This document shows positions 55,104 through 55,543 of a stretch of 55,543 nt of DNA, in pieces (position 1 is the stretch's first letter; each line of letters starts with the position of its first letter). The stretch spans positions 1 through 55,543 of the forward strand of contig SICN01000006.1 of NCBI GenBank assembly GCA_009691405.1, in the 5' to 3' direction. The stretch is from Candidatus Peribacteria bacterium. GTDB lineage: Bacteria > Patescibacteriota > Gracilibacteria > Peribacterales > Peribacteraceae. The notes under the pieces are model-generated. The model saw only the letters and a program-made list of their open reading frames with translations, had not been told where the DNA came from and did no database searches. A program made the position numbers and the translations under genes.

Positions 55104-55543
55104 AAGTGCTTCGACAGCAGGGTGATATCCGCATCTGCGGTTTTCAGGGCACCCTTCCGGAAGGAAAAATGGAGCAACATCGAGTGTGATCGAATCGAAT
55201 CCACGGCTCTGTCACTGACCTGTTCGAGCATGAGACCGAAGAGAATGAAGGTGCAACCAAGAACCTGGTACGACTGAATCCGCTCGCCGAGAATCACCGC
55301 AGCAAAGAAGATGCCGATAACCGGTGTCGCAACTTGGATCAGAGCGAGTGTGGTTGCACTGATGCGATCCAGGGATTCGTAGAAAAACGTGAGGTTCAGG
55401 TAGCGTGAGAAAAAGGTGAATGCGAGGAGGAGGAGAACCTTCTCAAGAGGAAATGCGGTAACCTCCTGCACGAACGATCCATGAAAGAAGAGAGCAAAGA
55501 AGGAGATGATCACGATTGCAGAAATGTTGCGGAAAAGTATGGC
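55100..55543 (-). CDS. EamA-family transporter (C-terminal half; start outside window)
   Basis: The 147 C-terminal residues of a drug/metabolite-type exporter. The frame is open to the window edge; the track stops at an internal GTG. Four hydrophobic helices are visible (NISAIVIISFFALFFHG, VLLLLAFTFFSRYLNLTFFY, ATTLALIQVATPVIGIFFAAVILGERI, YQVLGCTFILFGLMLEQ). The ATPVIGIFFAAVILGE stretch is the hallmark of the second EamA repeat. The substrate cannot be inferred. A basic cytoplasmic tail of about 40 residues follows. Confidence 0.85.
   Translation of the reverse strand, partial: AILFRNISAIVIISFFALFFHGSFVQEVTAFPLEKVLLLLAFTFFSRYLNLTFFYESLDRISATTLALIQVATPVIGIFFAAVILGERIQSYQVLGCTFILFGLMLEQVSDRAVDSIRSHSMLLHFSFRKGALKTADADITLLSKHF

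Noticed and set aside
1-55543. Recoding of UGA as Gly (as in Gracilibacteria)
   Set aside because: Conserved genes such as tsaD, purQ and the PKD protein end properly at TGA and none needs read-through; code 11 fits.

Overview
The window looks like a piece of the chromosome of a Patescibacteria/CPR bacterium, most likely of the Peregrinibacteria (Peribacteria) type. That is an inference from gene content and style: serine-tract surface proteins, DUF4870- and DUF5671-type membrane proteins, GIY-YIG ORFs beside tRNA genes, orphan GspF-N modules, and an almost complete absence of Shine-Dalgarno sites. The standard code fits: TGA is used as a stop (for example tsaD, purQ) and no in-frame TGA is needed anywhere. 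All five tRNA genes carry an encoded CCA. There is no rRNA, CRISPR array or intact phage.

Layout. 1-9.0 kb: NDH-2-like oxidoreductase (cut by the edge), a DsbA-like thiol oxidoreductase whose two half-domains are in swapped order, an M29 aminopeptidase, a lipoprotein, a protein with two GspF-N-like modules, a SpoU methylase, PurQ with a C-terminal extension, then pyrH-frr. 9.0-17.8 kb: tRNA-Arg and a cell-surface block made of a 1452-residue Ser/Cys-rich protein with an LPXTG-like tail, a small and a 724-residue Cys-rich secreted protein, and a divergent PMT-family O-mannosyltransferase. 17.8-29.5 kb: pyruvate kinase, FtsL-like/RsmH, a GT4 glycosyltransferase, an L,D-transpeptidase-like protein, two tRNA-Ser genes, a Ca2+-type P-ATPase, riboflavin kinase, a MurE-like ligase, Lgt and TsaD. 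29.5-39.6 kb: an envelope block (PKD protein, lipoproteins, TPM and LemA proteins, an O-antigen-ligase-like protein), MsrB, tRNA-Pro with a GIY-YIG mini-element, and tRNA-Leu with a recombinase relic. 39.6-55.5 kb: CIRCE-controlled groES-groEL, tmk, another Cys-rich secreted protein, folD, mgtE, typA, purF-purD, prfA, a DUF5671 protein, mnmA, a sortase and an EamA transporter (cut by the edge).

How the genes fit together. purQ, purF, purD and folD indicate real purine and folate-C1 metabolism. rsmH, the FtsL-like gene, murE-like and the L,D-transpeptidase-like gene point to a peptidoglycan wall. The Ser-rich proteins, the PMT glycosyltransferase, Lgt and the sortase together suggest a pathway that exports, O-glycosylates and anchors surface proteins.

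Most noteworthy observations: (1) an apparently circularly permuted DsbA fold; (2) a 325-bp GIY-YIG insertion flanked by a perfect 34-bp duplication of a tRNA-Pro 3' end, plus a truncated relative beside tRNA-Ser; (3) about eighteen genes with a -10-like hexamer ending only 6-8 nt before the start codon, implying widespread leaderless transcription; (4) secreted proteins that share a membrane segment followed by an L-R-G motif, including a 41-residue peptide that ends exactly at LRG. Coordinates come from the ORF track where possible; shorter sites were counted by hand and may be off by a base.
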